A stretch of 64,000 bases of DNA from VBDM01 sp049802235 (GCA_049802235.1 JBARMB010000048.1:18335-82334), one strand, 5' to 3'; numbered from the stretch's first letter, positions 16,261-25,384 are shown. A program made the numbers and translations. The notes: generated from the letters alone by a model not told the origin.

Positions 16261-16323
16261 TCGGTCATCCTCTGGTCGAACAGTCCGGAGATCGGAAAGC
16301 AGGCACCCGACCGCGAGGAGATC

Positions 16324-17772
16324 ATGATCGAAGTCATTCCGGTCCGGGAACGCGCCAGTCGGCTTCAGGGTGCAGGATTGCCCGCGTCCATGGTCCGCAC
16401 CTTCCTGCAGGACCGTGAATCGCTCCGCACGGAGTCGGGCGAGGGTGCCGGGTCGTCGTTGTCCCATGATGCCGAGCGGCTGGCGCACGTCTGCCGCCAA
16501 GGACGCGATCTGTTGGCGCGCCTGCCGGCGAAATCCAGGCGCAATGCCGGGGAGAAGGACGCGGGTCATGCTGTAATTCACTTGCTCGCCGATGCCGCTT
16601 GGCGCTTTTTCCGCGTCTATCGGCGACCGATTTACGACGCCCTGACCCGTGGGCGGGCCCGCCCCCTGCGCGTCGAGGAGCTGGCTTGGGCGGCCGCCGA
16701 GCTGCTGCCCGGGATCCTGCCGACCCGGGCCGACCTGGCCCGGGAAAGCCAGAGCATGCAAATGGACAAGGACGGGCTCGAGATTCATCAGGGGCTGTTC
16801 TTCGGCCAATTGTTGAGCGATCGGGAGATCGGCCTGCATCTGTGCACGGTGATGCTCCGGCCGACTGCAGAAGCCCTCAAGCGTCGGGAGGAATTCGAGC
16901 GCACCGGCAAACTCGATCTCGGCGCCGTTCGCGTTGAAGCGAAAGGTGAAGCCGGATACCTGTACTTCCACAATCCGCGCTACCTCAATGCAGAGGACGA
17001 CGATACGCTCGGCCCCCAGGAGGTCGCCTGCGACCTGATCCTCATGCATCCGGGGCTGCGCATGGGTGTGTTGCGCGGAGATCCGGTGGAGCACCCCAAG
17101 CACAAGGGAAGACGAATCTTCTCGGCCGGCATCAACCTGACGCGGATCTACCGGGGCAAGCAGAGCTACCTGTTCTACCTCGCGCGCGACATGGGCTTCG
17201 TGAACAAGCTGTATCGGGGACTCGCCGCGGCGAACGCCAAGGGCATGATGGAGTTGCATCCGGAGGAGCCGGAGCAGACGCTGGAGAAGCCGTGGCTGGC
17301 CGTCGTGGACACCTTCGCGATCGGGGGCGGATGCCAGCTCTTGCTGGTGATGGACTACGTGATCGCGGAATCCGGAGCGTACTTCAATCTCCCCGCCCGA
17401 AAAGAAGGGATCATTCCCGGCTGCGCCAACTTGCGCCTCCCCCGCCTGATGGGCGAGCGGTTGGCCCGTCAGGCAATCATGTTCGACAAGACGTTCTGCG
17501 TGGACGACCCCGAGGCGAGTGCGCTGGTGAACGAAGTCTTTCCGCGCGAGCGCCTGGAGTCGGCGGTAGAGGAGTGTGTGGCGAACGCGGTGGGCTCAGG
17601 CATGGTCAGTGCCGGAGGAAACCGCAAGGCGATCCGGGTTCAGACGGAGCCGCTCGATACGTTCCGGACCTATATGGCGACCTATGCTTATGAACAGGCG
17701 TTTTGCCACCTGAGCGAACAGCTCGTTCAAAACCTCGAGCGCCACTGGAATGCCAGGGAACGCAGGCTCTGA
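16324..17772 (+). CDS. DpgC-like cofactor-independent dioxygenase (crotonase fold)
   Basis: 482 residues. An N-terminal helical region (about 1-210) precedes a crotonase core. Motifs match DpgC, the (3,5-dihydroxyphenyl)acetyl-CoA 1,2-dioxygenase of glycopeptide antibiotic synthesis: FSAGINLTRIYRGK, EKPWLAVVDTFAIGGGCQLL and LPARKEGIIPGCANLRLPR. DpgC uses O2 without metal or flavin to turn an arylacetyl-CoA into an arylglyoxylate. Here there is no antibiotic cluster, so the acyl-CoA substrate is unknown; an ordinary hydratase role is possible but the long N-terminal domain argues for DpgC. ATG 16324 follows GAGGAG. The ThDP enzyme begins 110 bp downstream. Confidence 0.82.
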   Translation: MIEVIPVRERASRLQGAGLPASMVRTFLQDRESLRTESGEGAGSSLSHDAERLAHVCRQGRDLLARLPAKSRRNAGEKDAGHAVIHLLADAAWRFFRVYRRPIYDALTRGRARPLRVEELAWAAAELLPGILPTRADLARESQSMQMDKDGLEIHQGLFFGQLLSDREIGLHLCTVMLRPTAEALKRREEFERTGKLDLGAVRVEAKGEAGYLYFHNPRYLNAEDDDTLGPQEVACDLILMHPGLRMGVLRGDPVEHPKHKGRRIFSAGINLTRIYRGKQSYLFYLARDMGFVNKLYRGLAAANAKGMMELHPEEPEQTLEKPWLAVVDTFAIGGGCQLLLVMDYVIAESGAYFNLPARKEGIIPGCANLRLPRLMGERLARQAIMFDKTFCVDDPEASALVNEVFPRERLESAVEECVANAVGSGMVSAGGNRKAIRVQTEPLDTFRTYMATYAYEQAFCHLSEQLVQNLERHWNARERRL

Positions 17773-17882
17773 CGGCACCGCAGGTTTTGTCCGACGCCGA
17801 GGCCCCGCTCCCTGCGCGTCGTGGACATCACTTTCGCGATGGCGTTAGGATGCCGCATCGGTCACCAGGGGGAGGGCAAAGC

Positions 17883-19793
17883 ATGAGCGAAGAAAATGAC
17901 GACGGCGGCGTCGATCGCCGCTCGTTTCTGAAGGGGGCAGCAGCAGTCGGCGCGGCAGCGGGTGCGGCTGCCGGCATGACCCTGGCCGCGACATCGACAG
18001 CGGCGGCAGAGGCGAAACCGGCTACCGCAGCGGGCGAGGCGAACCAGGCGGGCCGCCTGTTCATCACCCGCCCGGGCTCGGATTTCATGGTCGATGTGAT
18101 CAAGTCGCTCAACATTGACTACATTGCGGCAAATCCCGCGTCGAGTTTCCGCAGCCTGCATGAGTCGATCGTGAATTACGGCGACAACAGGAAGCCCGAG
18201 TTCCTCACCTGCATGCACGAGGAATCTTCCGTGGCGATCGCGCACGGCTACGCCAAGGCCGCAGGCAAGCCGATGGCCGTGCTGGCGCACGGCAGCGTCG
18301 GGCTGCAGCACGCGACGATGGCGGTCTACAACGCCTGGGCCGACCGCGTCCCGGTGATGCTGTTCGCGGGCAACGGAGTGAACGCGGAGAAACGCAGGCC
18401 CGGCGTGGAGTGGACGCACTCGGTGCAGGATCCCGGGGCGCTGGTGCGCGACTTCACCAAGTGGGACGACCAGCCGGCTTCGCTGCAGCATTTCGCCGAA
18501 TCGACGGTGCGGGCCTACAAGATGATGATGGCCCCGCCGCAGGAACCGGTGCTGATCGCCTGCGACATCGACCTGCAGGAGGAGCCGATCCACGACCAGA
18601 AGCTTTCGATTCCGAAGCTGTCATTGTCGACGCCTCCCCAAGCCGACCAACACGCGTTGCGGGAGGCGGCGAAAATGCTGGTCGGCGCGTCCAGTCCGGT
18701 CATCATCGCCGACCGCGCCACGCGCTCCCAGGAGGGCGTCGAGGCACTGGTGCGGCTTGCCGAGACGCTGCAGTGTCCGGTGGTGAACACCGGAAACCGC
18801 ATGAATTTCCCCAGTACCCACTATCTGGATCTGTCAGAGAGCCGCGGCGCGCTGGTGCGCAATGCCGATGTAATACTTATGCTGGAATGCGCGGATCCGT
18901 GGGGAATTCTGCAAGGCCTCGGTGATCCGTGGAAGGACGTGCGCCGCGTGGCGAAGCCCGACGTCAAGGTCATTCACATTACGCTCGCCGACTTCTTGAT
19001 GAAGTCCAACTATCAGGACTTCCAGCGTTTCCAGTCCGTGGACCTGTCGATCAGCGCCGACGCGCAAACGTCGATCGTTCCGCTCATGGAGGCGGTGAAG
19101 CGCGAGTTGTCCTCTACGCGCGCTGCGGAACTCGCCGGCAAGGCCGACGGGATACGCAAACTCCACCGCGACATGAAGGAGCGCCAGAAATCGGCTGCGG
19201 CGCTGGGCTGGGACGCGAGCCCGGTGAGCACCTCCCGCCTCTCGGCGGAAGTGTGGAACGTCATCAAGAACGAGAAGTGGTGCCTTGCGGTATCGGACCG
19301 GATTGCCTGGCCCAAGCGGCTGTGGCCGACATCCCAGTTCCACCACATGCTCGGCGGCTCGGGAGCCGCCGGGGTCGGCTACTCGGCGCCGGGAGCAGTC
19401 GGCGCCGCGCTCGCCAACCGCGACCGCGGCATCCTCACGGTTACCCTCCAGCCCGACGGCGACCTGTGCTACGCGCCGGGGGTGCTCTGGACCGCGGCGC
19501 ATCATAAGATCCCGCTCCTCATCGTGATGTACAACAACCGCGGCTACGTGCAGGAAGTCATGCACCTGCAGCGCATGGCGGGCCTGCACCAGCGCGACCC
19601 GAAGACCGCCCGCGTCGGCACCATGATCTACGATCCCCACGTGGATTTCGGCAAACTCGCGCAGTCGTTCGGCGTCTGGGGCGAAGGGCCGATCAGCGAC
19701 CCGAATGCGCTCGGGCCGGCACTCCAGCGCGCGTTGAAGGTGGTCAAGGGCGGCGCGCCGGCATTGGTCGACGTCGTGTGCCAACCGCGCTGA
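17883..19793 (+). CDS. Tat-exported thiamine-diphosphate-dependent enzyme
   Basis: 636 residues. The N-terminus carries a twin-arginine signal (DRRSFLKG) and a long Ala/Gly hydrophobic stretch ending near residue 43, so the folded enzyme should be exported to the periplasm. The ThDP fold follows: CMHEESSVAIAHGYAKAAG with the cofactor-activating Glu, and the ThDP/Mg motif from PDGDLCYAPG to MYNNRGY. It resembles acetolactate synthase and benzoylformate decarboxylase relatives, acting on 2-oxo acids. ATG 17883 follows GGGAGGGC. The cytochrome c gene starts 11 bp after the stop, suggesting electrons from the reaction may pass to cytochrome c. The substrate is unknown. Confidence 0.88.
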   Translation: MSEENDDGGVDRRSFLKGAAAVGAAAGAAAGMTLAATSTAAAEAKPATAAGEANQAGRLFITRPGSDFMVDVIKSLNIDYIAANPASSFRSLHESIVNYGDNRKPEFLTCMHEESSVAIAHGYAKAAGKPMAVLAHGSVGLQHATMAVYNAWADRVPVMLFAGNGVNAEKRRPGVEWTHSVQDPGALVRDFTKWDDQPASLQHFAESTVRAYKMMMAPPQEPVLIACDIDLQEEPIHDQKLSIPKLSLSTPPQADQHALREAAKMLVGASSPVIIADRATRSQEGVEALVRLAETLQCPVVNTGNRMNFPSTHYLDLSESRGALVRNADVILMLECADPWGILQGLGDPWKDVRRVAKPDVKVIHITLADFLMKSNYQDFQRFQSVDLSISADAQTSIVPLMEAVKRELSSTRAAELAGKADGIRKLHRDMKERQKSAAALGWDASPVSTSRLSAEVWNVIKNEKWCLAVSDRIAWPKRLWPTSQFHHMLGGSGAAGVGYSAPGAVGAALANRDRGILTVTLQPDGDLCYAPGVLWTAAHHKIPLLIVMYNNRGYVQEVMHLQRMAGLHQRDPKTARVGTMIYDPHVDFGKLAQSFGVWGEGPISDPNALGPALQRALKVVKGGAPALVDVVCQPR

Positions 19794-19804
19794 AGGAGAC
19801 AGGA

Positions 19805-20158
19805 ATGATGAAGGTTTTCGGAGTTGCGATCGCTGCAGCGCTCCTCGCCGGCAGCGCATTCGCGGAGGACAAGGCGCCTGCGGGATCCGCCGAGCGCGGG
19901 GGGAGTCTTTTCGTCGAACTCAACTGCTATTCGTGCCACGGCACGCACGGCCAGGGCGGCGGGCGCGGTTCCGAGCCGACGATCCCCGCGGGCTATCCGT
20001 GGGCGGGATTCATTGCGGAATTGAGAAAGCCGCGCCGGGACATGCCCGCCTATACGGAGAAATGGGTGAGCAACCAGGATGTTGCCGACCTGTACGCCTA
20101 TTTCAGTTCGCTCAAGCCCGCGCCGGCAGCGAAAGACATTCCGCTCCTCAGACAGTGA
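19805..20158 (+). CDS. Small monoheme cytochrome c
   Basis: 117 residues with a signal peptide cleaved near AFAED, one heme site (CYSCH, preceded by N) and a likely axial Met in RRDMPAYTEKW. It is a periplasmic class I cytochrome. A strong GAAGGAGA ribosome site and the 11-bp gap to the ThDP-enzyme gene indicate one transcript, making it that enzyme's likely electron acceptor. It ends 1 bp before the convergent gene at 20160. Confidence 0.9.
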   Translation: MMKVFGVAIAAALLAGSAFAEDKAPAGSAERGGSLFVELNCYSCHGTHGQGGGRGSEPTIPAGYPWAGFIAELRKPRRDMPAYTEKWVSNQDVADLYAYFSSLKPAPAAKDIPLLRQ

Positions 20159-20159
20159 A

Positions 20160-20861
20160 TCAAACCGTCGTCCGCAAGAGCCGGCGACGTCGCGATGTGC
20201 TGCCCTGCACGCCTTGCTTCTTGCGTGGCCGTCGATGCTCGAGCAAAGTGCCCGCCTTGCGCTCAATCGCGTCACGCCGCCGGAGCACGCGCGCCTGTTT
20301 TTTGGTGACCAGCGGATAATGGCGCGTCGCGTCGAGCATTTCGCCCGCGTCCCAGCAGTTCTTCCCGTTGGTGACCCAGAGCTTGGGATCGAGACGGCGC
20401 AAGTCGAAGGGACGCGAATAACTGCGCAGCGTTTTCTGGCCGCGCTTGTTGGCATATTCGTGGAAGTACGACATCGCCAGTTCGCGCAAGCTGCGGTATA
20501 CCGGATCGCGCCAGCGCAGCACGGGCGGATTGGTCTTCGAAATCGCGCCCCAGCCGCCGCCGCGGCGGAACAGCGCCACCACATGATCGTAATCCCGGAC
20601 CGCCCGCAGGTCCATCAGCAGCGGCGGCTCGCCGTGCACCCACAGCGCGCAGGCGGCAAGCATCGCGCCTTCGATGCAATGCGCGCGGCGCCGGTGCAGC
20701 ACTTCGCGCACCGACAGGCAGGTCTGGCCGCCGACTTCGAAATTGGCCGGCATCGCGAAGAGGAAATCCTGGATCTTCTGCGGCGTGTCCAGACGCTGGA
20801 GGACGCGGAATTCGGCTCTGGTCAGGCCGAGGTCCTCGCGGCTGGCAAAGCGCCTTTTCAA
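20160..20861 (-). CDS. Conserved hypothetical protein, possible transglutaminase-like fold
   Basis: About 233 residues; not recognised with certainty. A Cys (AHCIEGAMLAACAL), a His (DYDHVVALF) and following aromatic/basic segments are spaced as in transglutaminase-like cysteine domains. The C-terminus is strongly basic. I chose TTG 20861 because GGGAG lies just upstream; the frame is open further but would run into the M48 peptidase gene. No signal peptide. The gene is convergent with cytochrome c and follows the M48 gene on the same strand. Confidence 0.6.
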   Translation of the reverse strand: MKRRFASREDLGLTRAEFRVLQRLDTPQKIQDFLFAMPANFEVGGQTCLSVREVLHRRRAHCIEGAMLAACALWVHGEPPLLMDLRAVRDYDHVVALFRRGGGWGAISKTNPPVLRWRDPVYRSLRELAMSYFHEYANKRGQKTLRSYSRPFDLRRLDPKLWVTNGKNCWDAGEMLDATRHYPLVTKKQARVLRRRDAIERKAGTLLEHRRPRKKQGVQGSTSRRRRLLRTTV

Positions 20862-20922
20862 ACTCGGAACTCCCGGAAAATTGTGCCTGCGCGCAGCGGC
20901 TGCGCCGGGAAACTGCCGGCGG

Positions 20923-21768
20923 TCACCTGCCCTGCAGTGCCTGCGCGAAGCGTCCGGCGGCCTGCGGCTGATCGGCGTAGCGATCGAGCCCGGTGCCCAT
21001 CGCGCGCTCGAGCGCATCGAGCCGCGCGTTCGGATCGGGGTGCGTGGCGAACAGCAGCGCGAGCCCCGAATCCTGCGGGTTCATGCCCTGCAGCATCTGC
21101 AGCACCGAGGGCAGGCCGTAGGGATCGTAGCCGGCGCGCGCGGTGATCACCACGCCCATGCGGTCGGCCTCGAACTCGTCGTCCTTGTCGAGGCCGCGGA
21201 GCATCACTTCCTTGATGCCGCTGATGAGCCGCTCGTCCACCGCCGGGTTGCGCTGGCCTTTCTGCGCGGCGAACTCGGACAGGAGGTTCGCGCCCGCCTG
21301 TATTCCGGCGCCCTTGCGCATTGCTGCGAGATGGTGTTTTTTCACCACATGGGCGATCTCGTGGGCGAGCACCCCGGCCAGTTCGGCCTCGCTCTTCAAT
21401 TTCGCCAGTAGTCCCTTGGTGACCAGCACGTAGCCGCCCGGCGTGGCAAAGGCGTTGACGTTGTCCGAATCGAGTATGCCGAACTGCCAGTTGAGGGAGG
21501 GCCGCTCCGACTGCAGCGAAAGCCACCGCCCGACGCCGTTGACGTAACGCTGCACCCCGGCATTATCGAGCAGCGGCGCGGCGCCGAGGAGCAGCGCGGC
21601 GTATTCCCTTCCGATTTCGAGTTCCTGCTGTTCATTGATTTCCTGCGTCGCCTGGCCGAGGCTTTTCGCGGTGTCGACCAGGCGGTTGATGTTGAAGTTG
21701 AACTGCGCACCGGCGCCCGCCGAAAAGACACCGAATGCAAGGCCGATTATCAGGGCACGAACGCGCAT
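20923..21768 (-). CDS. M48-family zinc metalloprotease, exported
   Basis: 281 residues with a signal peptide (GVFSAGAGA), the zinc motif HEIAHVVKKHH and the third ligand in DEFEADRMG. It resembles the periplasmic proteases BepA and LoiP, which handle misfolded outer-membrane proteins, but lacks the TPR domain of BepA. It is the third gene of an apparent operon with the CHASE2 cyclase and the SH3 protein (10-bp gap to the latter). Confidence 0.92.
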   Translation of the reverse strand: MRVRALIIGLAFGVFSAGAGAQFNFNINRLVDTAKSLGQATQEINEQQELEIGREYAALLLGAAPLLDNAGVQRYVNGVGRWLSLQSERPSLNWQFGILDSDNVNAFATPGGYVLVTKGLLAKLKSEAELAGVLAHEIAHVVKKHHLAAMRKGAGIQAGANLLSEFAAQKGQRNPAVDERLISGIKEVMLRGLDKDDEFEADRMGVVITARAGYDPYGLPSVLQMLQGMNPQDSGLALLFATHPDPNARLDALERAMGTGLDRYADQPQAAGRFAQALQGR

Positions 21769-21778
21769 GGCTTGCTCT

Positions 21779-22300
21779 TCATCGCGATTGCGGAGTGGCC
21801 GGCGTCGCCGGCGCCGGGAAATATTCGATCGCCTGTTTCTTCAGTTTCGGATCGCCGGCTGCAAAGCGCTCGGCGTCGGGCCTCGCGGCGCTGAATCCTG
21901 CAAGCTTCTGCAGCTCCGCGGGATTGGGCTTGGCGTTCCGGATCTGCTCTTTGTCGAGGCCGCGCACGCCGGTCGCCACCGCGGTGCCCGAGGAGCCGGT
22001 GCGGGCGATGTTGAACAGCGATTTCACGCCCGAATCGCCGCCGGGCTGCTCCGCGCCCGTGCCCATGCGGACCGAGAGCATGCGCACCCAGCCCGAGGCG
22101 ACCGTGGATTCGACCTGCATCCAGCCGCCCTCGCGTCTGAGCACCTTGACCCGGGATTTCTCCGGCAGCGTGCCGACCGTTGCGGCATCGCTGAAGGGCT
22201 CCTTCTTCACTTCGGTCCGGCGTATGGCGAAGCCGGCCTCTTGCGCCACGGCTTGTGCCAGGCCCAGAGCCAGCAACACAATAGTCAGGCAAATTCTCAC
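21779..22300 (-). CDS. Exported SH3-domain protein
   Basis: 173 residues with a signal peptide (LALGLAQAVAQ) and one bacterial SH3 domain (about 25-85, core GTLPEKSRVKVLRREGGWMQVE), followed by an Ala-rich low-complexity tail. SH3b domains usually bind peptidoglycan or scaffold proteins. The GTG start overlaps the cyclase stop (GTGA), so the two are translationally coupled. Confidence 0.82.
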   Translation of the reverse strand: MRICLTIVLLALGLAQAVAQEAGFAIRRTEVKKEPFSDAATVGTLPEKSRVKVLRREGGWMQVESTVASGWVRMLSVRMGTGAEQPGGDSGVKSLFNIARTGSSGTAVATGVRGLDKEQIRNAKPNPAELQKLAGFSAARPDAERFAAGDPKLKKQAIEYFPAPATPATPQSR

Positions 22301-24171
22301 GCGGATTTCGGCCTCGGTTCGAACAGTTCGACTTCCTGCGCCCGGCCCTTGACCTTGTACCGTCCGCGCGAGGTGAATTCGAATGAATTATGACACGCTT
22401 CCACTGTATCGCTGGAGACCAGAATGCGCGATCCGGCGTCCTTCGTCAGCCCTTCGATGCGGCTCGCAAGGTTCACGGCGTCACCGATGGCGGTGTAGTC
22501 GAGTTTCTGCTCGGCGCCGATGAAACCCACCACCGCGGTGCCGGAGTGGATGCCGATGCCGACGTCGAAATCCCGGCCGGCCTCGCCAAGATCTTCCTTG
22601 AACGACTTCAGCACCTGCTCCATCTCGAGCGCCGCGGCGACCGCGTGTTCGGCGTGCCGGGGATCATCGAGCGGCGCGCCCCAGAACGCCATGATGCAGT
22701 CGCCGATGAATTTGTCGAGCGTGCCGCCGTGGCGGAACACCACTTCCACCTGGCGCGAGAAATAGCGGTTGAGCAGGCTCACGATTTCCTGCGGCGGGCG
22801 CGTTTCCGATAGCGTGGTGAAACCGCGAATGTCGGAAAACAGGATCGAGATCTGGCGGGTTTTTCCGGAAAGCGATTCGATGGTCTCCCCATGATCGACG
22901 ATTTTCTTCACCACGTTGGGATCGAGAAAACGCGAGAACAGCCGCACTGCCTGCTCCCGCGTCCGTTTCTCGCGCAGGTACGCGAGCATGGTCCCGTAGA
23001 GATAGAACGCCCAGGCGAAGGCGAGCGGCACGAGCACGGGCAGGATGAGCCTTGCGTTCAGCGCGGCATATGACGCCCCGAGGAGCGCCGCCGAGATCAG
23101 GCCGAACGCGATGCCGATCTCGAGCGCGTTGTGGCGCAGCCGGAACGCCTCCCACACGAACGCGAGCAGCAGCGCCGCGAGCGCCATCTGCGCATAATCC
23201 GGCGCCCGGCGCATCCAGCGCTGGTTTTTCAGGTTGTCGATCGCGGTGGCGAGGATCTCGGCGCCGGGATAGACGTTCGAAATCGGCGTGACGCGAAGAT
23301 CACCCAATCCCGTCGCGGTGCTGCCGACAATGACGATCTTGTCCTTGAGTTCGTCCTGTACCCGCACGCGGTTCTTGCGGAGAAAGTCCTCATACAGATC
23401 GGCGTACGAGATGTGCTGAAATGAATGGGCGAGTCCGCGCCAGTGCAGAATGATGTCCTGCTCATCGGGCACGGGAAAGCCGAGATCGCCGGCCACGCGC
23501 GCCGGGAGTGAAGGCAGGCGCCAGCCGTAGGCGGGCATGGCGAGCCAATAACGCCGCCCGACTCCATCCCGGTCCTGGTTGAAATTGATGATGCCCGTGC
23601 GGCGCCAATGCTCCACGTCGACCGCTTGCGGCGGCAGCAACTGGATGCGCGCGCCGCGCTGCGCCGACGAAGTCGCCTCGATACCGAGAATGGCGGCGAC
23701 CTCGGCGAGGGGAACCCCCTTGGCGTCGCCCCGGGGGTCGAGCCGCTGTGTCGGCAAATAGACGTTCTTCCGCCCCTTCAGGGCGAGGTTGAAGGCGCGG
23801 TCGCTTTCCCGGTTGAAGACATCCTCCTCGGCGAAGAACATGTCGAAGACGATCGCGCGCGGCTGCTGCGATTCGATCCCGAGCAGCAGCTCGGCATGAA
23901 TCGCGCGCGGCCAGGGAAACTTTCCGGCCACCTCCTGCATTTTCGCAAGGCTCGGCTCATCGATGTCGACGATGACGATGTCGGGGTCGGGTGCGAGTTC
24001 CGCCGAATTGCTGCGGATCAGAAAGTCCGACAGCCGGTTCTCGAAGTTGGCGAGAAGGTGCAGCCGTCCGATCTCGACCAGCGCGACGACGAGGAAAACG
24101 AGGGCGGCGAAGTGGAGAGGTTTGGCGAGCAGACCGCGCATGGCCGTATGGTAAACGACGCGGCCGGACAT
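22297..24171 (-). CDS. CHASE2-domain adenylate/guanylate cyclase
   Basis: 624 residues. One N-terminal helix is followed by a periplasmic CHASE2 sensor (about 40-340, with DIVIVDIDEPSL and the conserved KIVIVGSTATGLGDL). Three closely spaced transmembrane helices follow (about 350-430), then a class III cyclase domain. The latter has the metal Asp motif ILFSDIRGFT, FIGDCIMAFWGAP and GIHSGTAVVGFIG. It makes a cyclic nucleotide, probably cAMP, in response to an unknown periplasmic cue. ATG 24171 is used; ATG 24141 is an alternative. It forms an operon with the SH3 and M48 genes. Confidence 0.92.
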   Translation of the reverse strand: MSGRVVYHTAMRGLLAKPLHFAALVFLVVALVEIGRLHLLANFENRLSDFLIRSNSAELAPDPDIVIVDIDEPSLAKMQEVAGKFPWPRAIHAELLLGIESQQPRAIVFDMFFAEEDVFNRESDRAFNLALKGRKNVYLPTQRLDPRGDAKGVPLAEVAAILGIEATSSAQRGARIQLLPPQAVDVEHWRRTGIINFNQDRDGVGRRYWLAMPAYGWRLPSLPARVAGDLGFPVPDEQDIILHWRGLAHSFQHISYADLYEDFLRKNRVRVQDELKDKIVIVGSTATGLGDLRVTPISNVYPGAEILATAIDNLKNQRWMRRAPDYAQMALAALLLAFVWEAFRLRHNALEIGIAFGLISAALLGASYAALNARLILPVLVPLAFAWAFYLYGTMLAYLREKRTREQAVRLFSRFLDPNVVKKIVDHGETIESLSGKTRQISILFSDIRGFTTLSETRPPQEIVSLLNRYFSRQVEVVFRHGGTLDKFIGDCIMAFWGAPLDDPRHAEHAVAAALEMEQVLKSFKEDLGEAGRDFDVGIGIHSGTAVVGFIGAEQKLDYTAIGDAVNLASRIEGLTKDAGSRILVSSDTVEACHNSFEFTSRGRYKVKGRAQEVELFEPRPKSA

Positions 24172-24288
24172 TGTGCCTGATGTGAACCACCCATTGCGGG
24201 GCCGGTATAATCGCGCGAGGTTCTTGAACCGCGGCCGGCAGCGGCCGCGAATTCCGAAAATTGCGCAGGGATGATAGTCTTGCCGCTC

Positions 24289-24786
24289 ATGGTCGAATTT
24301 CCGCTCTCGCGCCGCGCCGGCAATCTTGCCGGATTCCTCGCCTGCGCCGGCATGCTTGCCGTCGGCTACTACCTTCAGTTCGTCGTCGGCCTGGAGCCCT
24401 GTCCGCTGTGCATCATCCAGCGTTTGCTGCTGTTCGCGGCTGGAATCGCGTTCCTTGTCGCCGCCATTCACCACCCCGCCGGCAGGATCGGCGCCGGAAT
24501 TTACGGCGGCATGATCGCGCTCATCGCCGCCATGGGCGTGGCGGTCGCCGGGCGGCACGTGTGGCTGCAGCACACGCCGGCGGACCAGCGCCCGGCGTGC
24601 GGGCCCAGTCTGGACTACCTGTTCTCCACCTTCGGTCCGTTCGATTCCCTGCGACGAATCCTGCGCGGCTCGGGCGAGTGCGGCGTGGTGGACTGGACGT
24701 TGCTGTCCTTCAGCATCCCGGAATGGACGCTGGCGGCCTTCGTCGCGTTTGTAGCCTGGGCGGTGTTTCTCGCGCGCCGGGACTAG
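24289..24786 (+). CDS. dsbB: Disulfide bond formation protein B
   Basis: An inner-membrane quinone reductase that reoxidises DsbA. It has four hydrophobic helices in 165 residues, the CPLC redox pair after helix 1 (GLEPCPLCIIQR) and a second pair (PACGPS and GECGVV) in the long periplasmic loop. ATG 24289 aligns best with family N-termini; an in-frame ATG at 24271 is possible. No dsbA is in the window. Confidence 0.93.
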   Translation: MVEFPLSRRAGNLAGFLACAGMLAVGYYLQFVVGLEPCPLCIIQRLLLFAAGIAFLVAAIHHPAGRIGAGIYGGMIALIAAMGVAVAGRHVWLQHTPADQRPACGPSLDYLFSTFGPFDSLRRILRGSGECGVVDWTLLSFSIPEWTLAAFVAFVAWAVFLARRD

Positions 24787-24841
24787 TCTGGGCTTCCCTT
24801 TGCTGCGGGCCGCATAAGTTTTTCTCGCGGGCGCGCTTCGG

Positions 24842-25384
24842 TCACGCCTGAGTCGCAGCGAGGCGGCGGCGGAAAAGTGGCACCGGCTGCGCGACTGAAG
24901 CCTGGTAGCCGTCGCTGAAGTCGTCGAAGGCAGCGAGCGCTTCCTCGGCGTCCTGGTCCTCGCGCAGCGCAAAAGCGTCGAAGCCGCACTGCGCCATGAA
25001 ATGGATGTGATCGTGCAAGACGTCGCCGATGGCGCGAATTTCGCCCTGATAGTCGTGGCGCTCGCGCAGCAGTCTCGCCAGCGAGTACGCACGGCCATCG
25101 GCGAACTTGGCGATGCGCACGGCGATCAGCGCGAAACACGGCAAGTCCGGCGCCAATCCGTCCGGCTCGTTCCACGCCTCGAGCAGGAGGCCGACGCGGC
25201 CTCGGCGCTCGATCAGGTCCTCGCGGCGCAACTGCCACAGGCGCGGCGTGACGAGAAGGTCCGCGTCCAGCGGAAAATCCGGCACCAGGCCGTTTTCACC
25301 GACACGGAGCCAGGGTTCGGCCTCAAGCAACTGCCAGCTGTCGGCGACGATGCGACGCTCTTTGATCAGTGTTGCCATAGACAT
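24842..25384 (-). CDS. DUF934 protein associated with sulfite reductase
   Basis: 180 residues; DUF934 proteins are encoded beside sulfite reductase in many beta- and alphaproteobacteria and are needed for or modulate assimilatory sulfate reduction. The conserved segments FTDGRAYS-like (KFADGRAYSLARLLR), GDVLHDHIHFMAQCGFD and YQA near the C-terminus are present. The gene overlaps the 3' end of cysI by 62 bp. Confidence 0.88.
   Translation of the reverse strand: MSMATLIKERRIVADSWQLLEAEPWLRVGENGLVPDFPLDADLLVTPRLWQLRREDLIERRGRVGLLLEAWNEPDGLAPDLPCFALIAVRIAKFADGRAYSLARLLRERHDYQGEIRAIGDVLHDHIHFMAQCGFDAFALREDQDAEEALAAFDDFSDGYQASVAQPVPLFRRRLAATQA

Noticed and set aside
22297..25098. Single 933-codon minus-strand frame joining the cyclase to upstream sequence
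   Set aside because: The part beyond 24171 is antisense to dsbB and out of frame with DUF934; the CHASE2 cyclase explains only the downstream part.
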